Assembly (NCBI GenBank): GCA_012839325.1
Contig: DUNQ01000027.1
Coordinates: forward strand, 1 to 64,000
DNA: 64,000 nucleotides
Direction: 5' to 3'
Source of the DNA: Candidatus Cloacimonadota bacterium
GTDB taxonomy: Bacteria > Cloacimonadota > Cloacimonadia > Cloacimonadales > Cloacimonadaceae
Of this stretch, positions 62,578-64,000 are shown in pieces. Numbering within the stretch: the first letter of the stretch is position 1; every line of letters starts with the position of its first letter. The translations under genes and the position numbers were made by a program. Under the pieces are notes generated by a model. The model saw only the letters and a list, made by a program, of their open reading frames with translations. It was not told the DNA's origin and did no database searches.

Positions 62578-63025
62578 GCTCAGGCAAGTCCATAAATCAC
62601 GATAATAGTATAATTCAAAGGATTTATCTTGACTGATTTATAAAGTCCAAAATAATAGGCTTTGAAAAAGGAAGACAATCCAAACAGCTATAATATGCAG
62701 GTTAGAATCATGACTTTAGCAATTCTATTCAAAGATCACGAGGAACCGGAAAAGCTCGTGAGCATCTCATCCACATATAAGGATAAAGCTTGCGCCAAAA
62801 CTATCTTTGATAATGCTAAAGCCAATGTGTATCGGTATGTATAAGCCCTCATCCAAAGCAGGTAATTTGCCGCATATTATTTTCTCATTTGAGTTTAGCT
62901 CGGGCTTGTCTTTTCTGAAATCAAAGTAAATTAATAAGATGTTTTGTGCACAAAAAGTTCGGCATATCCGCTTTTCTTTAGTAGCATTGCCGGGTTTTTT
63001 CACATGGAAATAAGGAGAAAGAGAA
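62578..63025. other. Leader region upstream of rho
   Basis: 448 bases without a convincing gene. A promoter-like TTGACT (62629-62634) and TAATAG (62653-62658), 18 bases apart, could start the rho transcript with a leader of about 360 bases. A 60-codon frame (62662-62844, TTG start, MKKEDNPNSYNMQ...) has no good ribosome site and is doubtful. TTTTGTGCACAAAA (62942-62955) is a perfect 14-bp palindrome. rho genes are often autoregulated through long leaders. Confidence 0.4.
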
Positions 63026-64000
63026 ATGAAGATACAAGACGATCTCTTCAAACTAACTAAAACTCAGCTGACTAAGCTGGCAAAACAGATGTCAATTCCC
63101 AATTACACTCAATTTGAAGGAACGGAATTGATCTTTAAAATGTATGAATTTCAGGCGGCTCAGGAAGGCTTAGCTTTTGTGACGGGTTGTTTGGAGGTGA
63201 TGGATGACGGCTTCGGTTTTTTGCGCTTTGCAAATAATAACTATCTGCCCGGACGCGATGACGTCTATGTTTCGCTTACTCAGATACGCCGTTTTGGACT
63301 CAAGAATGGACACATGGTCTCGGGTCCCGTTCGCTCTCCCAAAGAAGGTGAAAAGTATTATGCACTGTTGAGGGTGGAATCGGTTAACTATATGTCGCCC
63401 TCCAGCTTGCAGGATCTGAGAACCTTTGACGAGCTCACGCCTTACTATCCCACAGATAGGCTGAATCTTGAATTTACTCCCGATAACTATAGCACGAGGA
63501 TAATCAACCTCTTTACGCCGGTGGGCAAAGGGCAGCGCGGGCTCATCGTTGCAGCGCCGAGAACGGGTAAGACCACTCTTTTGCAGGATGTTGCAAATGC
63601 TATTTTGAGCAACCATCCTGAGGTCTATCTCATCGTATTGCTCGTTGATGAGCGTCCCGAAGAGGTCACCGAGATGAAGAAGGTGCTCAAGCCCGGAAAT
63701 CGTGAAGTCATCTCTTCTACCTTCGACGAATCGCCGAAAAACCACACCAATGTTGCCGAGATCATCCTTGAGAAATCCAAGCGCATGGTAGAGATGGGAC
63801 AGCATGTAGTGATAGTTCTTGATAGCATCACGAGGCTTGCACGCGCGTATAATAACGTTACTCCCTCCAGCGGTAAGGTGCTTTCCGGCGGTATCGATTC
63901 CAACGGTCTGATCCGCCCCAAGAAGTTCTTTGGCTCAGCTCGTAATACGGAAGAGGCAGGAAGCCTTACAATCATCGCAACTGCATTGATCGATACCGGT
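63026..64000 (+). CDS. rho: Transcription termination factor Rho (3' end outside window)
   Basis: Hexameric RNA-dependent ATPase that ends transcription. 325 codons visible with no stop before the window edge; the family is about 420 or more. Cold-shock-like RNA-binding domain: TGCLEVMDDGFGFLR and NNYLPGRDDVYVSLTQIRRF. P-loop APRTGKTTLL. Walker B region VVIVLDSITRLARAYN. The Q-loop/R-loop region (GKVLSGGIDSNGL, then FFGSARNTEEAGSLT) is present. ATG at 63026 has AAGGAG 8 bases upstream. No long N-terminal insertion is seen. Confidence 0.95.
   Translation, partial: MKIQDDLFKLTKTQLTKLAKQMSIPNYTQFEGTELIFKMYEFQAAQEGLAFVTGCLEVMDDGFGFLRFANNNYLPGRDDVYVSLTQIRRFGLKNGHMVSGPVRSPKEGEKYYALLRVESVNYMSPSSLQDLRTFDELTPYYPTDRLNLEFTPDNYSTRIINLFTPVGKGQRGLIVAAPRTGKTTLLQDVANAILSNHPEVYLIVLLVDERPEEVTEMKKVLKPGNREVISSTFDESPKNHTNVAEIILEKSKRMVEMGQHVVIVLDSITRLARAYNNVTPSSGKVLSGGIDSNGLIRPKKFFGSARNTEEAGSLTIIATALIDTG

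Noticed and set aside
62662-62844. 60-codon frame upstream of rho
   Set aside because: TTG start without a ribosome site and no recognisable motif; more likely part of the rho leader.

Overview
The window reads as one end of a contig from an anaerobic, fermentative bacterium of the FCB group, most likely the Cloacimonadota (WWE1) lineage. Three grounds support this. Large secreted proteins end in a type IX secretion (T9SS) C-terminal sorting domain with the signature NYPNPFNPETTISY. Energy genes are a rex-linked HydABC [FeFe] hydrogenase and an Nqr-type sodium pump. Outer-membrane and lipoprotein genes are FCB-like. The phylum assignment is inference; no rRNA gene is present. The first 221 bases are a fold-back inverted repeat that looks like an assembly or amplification artefact. 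The last gene, rho, runs off the right edge.

Layout. 0.1-7.1 kb: a truncated divergent polysaccharide deacetylase lipoprotein, a DUF192 lipoprotein, a secreted M14 carboxypeptidase, the SRP RNA gene, an outer-membrane protein, rsmA and a 58-residue zinc-ribbon protein. 7.3-18.2 kb: two giant secreted C10 (streptopain-like) cysteine proteases, which are paralogues. 18.4-22.7 kb: nqrBCDEF plus a small unknown gene, without nqrA. 22.7-42.6 kb: an accessory region. It holds a solitary AAA15-type ATPase bracketed by hairpin-rich repeats. It also holds a compact five-gene minus-strand operon: helicase-DUF1998-nuclease fusion, SNF2-type helicase, Eco57I-like N6-adenine methyltransferase, AbiJ-NTD4/HEPN-like protein and PIN nuclease. 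A truncated Schlafen/AlbA-type gene and long repeat tracts complete it. 42.6-51.8 kb: TSUP transporter, large outer-membrane protein, UmuD/LexA-like protease, TPR lipoprotein, HU, uvrB, a small unknown gene and ndk. 52.7-61 kb: a redox operon reading rex, hydC, hydB, hydA, a thioredoxin-like ferredoxin, a sensory [FeFe] hydrogenase with PAS domain, and a SpoIIE/PP2C phosphatase. 61.3-64 kb: a DUF975 membrane protein, tRNA-Ala(GGC) and rho.

How the genes work together. The hydrogenase cluster couples NADH and ferredoxin re-oxidation to H2 formation (electron confurcation/bifurcation). Rex senses NADH/NAD+. The H-cluster/PAS protein and PP2C phosphatase probably sense H2 and pass the signal on. 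Nqr would use NADH to build a sodium gradient. The proteases and carboxypeptidase fit a protein- and peptide-degrading lifestyle. The five-gene operon looks like an anti-phage system related to, but not matching, DISARM and Druantia: helicase and DUF1998 are fused into one protein with a Vsr/DUF559-like nuclease tail, no PLD nuclease (DrmC) is present, and two AT-rich toxin-like genes (AbiJ/HEPN and PIN) are attached at the 3' end.

The most unusual non-coding feature is a family of intergenic mosaic repeats built from about ten different short hairpins strung together in a fixed order. They occur at 22.8, 24.8, 41-42.6 and 51.8 kb. The 51.8 kb copy is bounded by roughly 40-bp inverted repeats. 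A second family of about 93-bp palindromic elements occurs three times (4.2, 25.3 and 61.4 kb).
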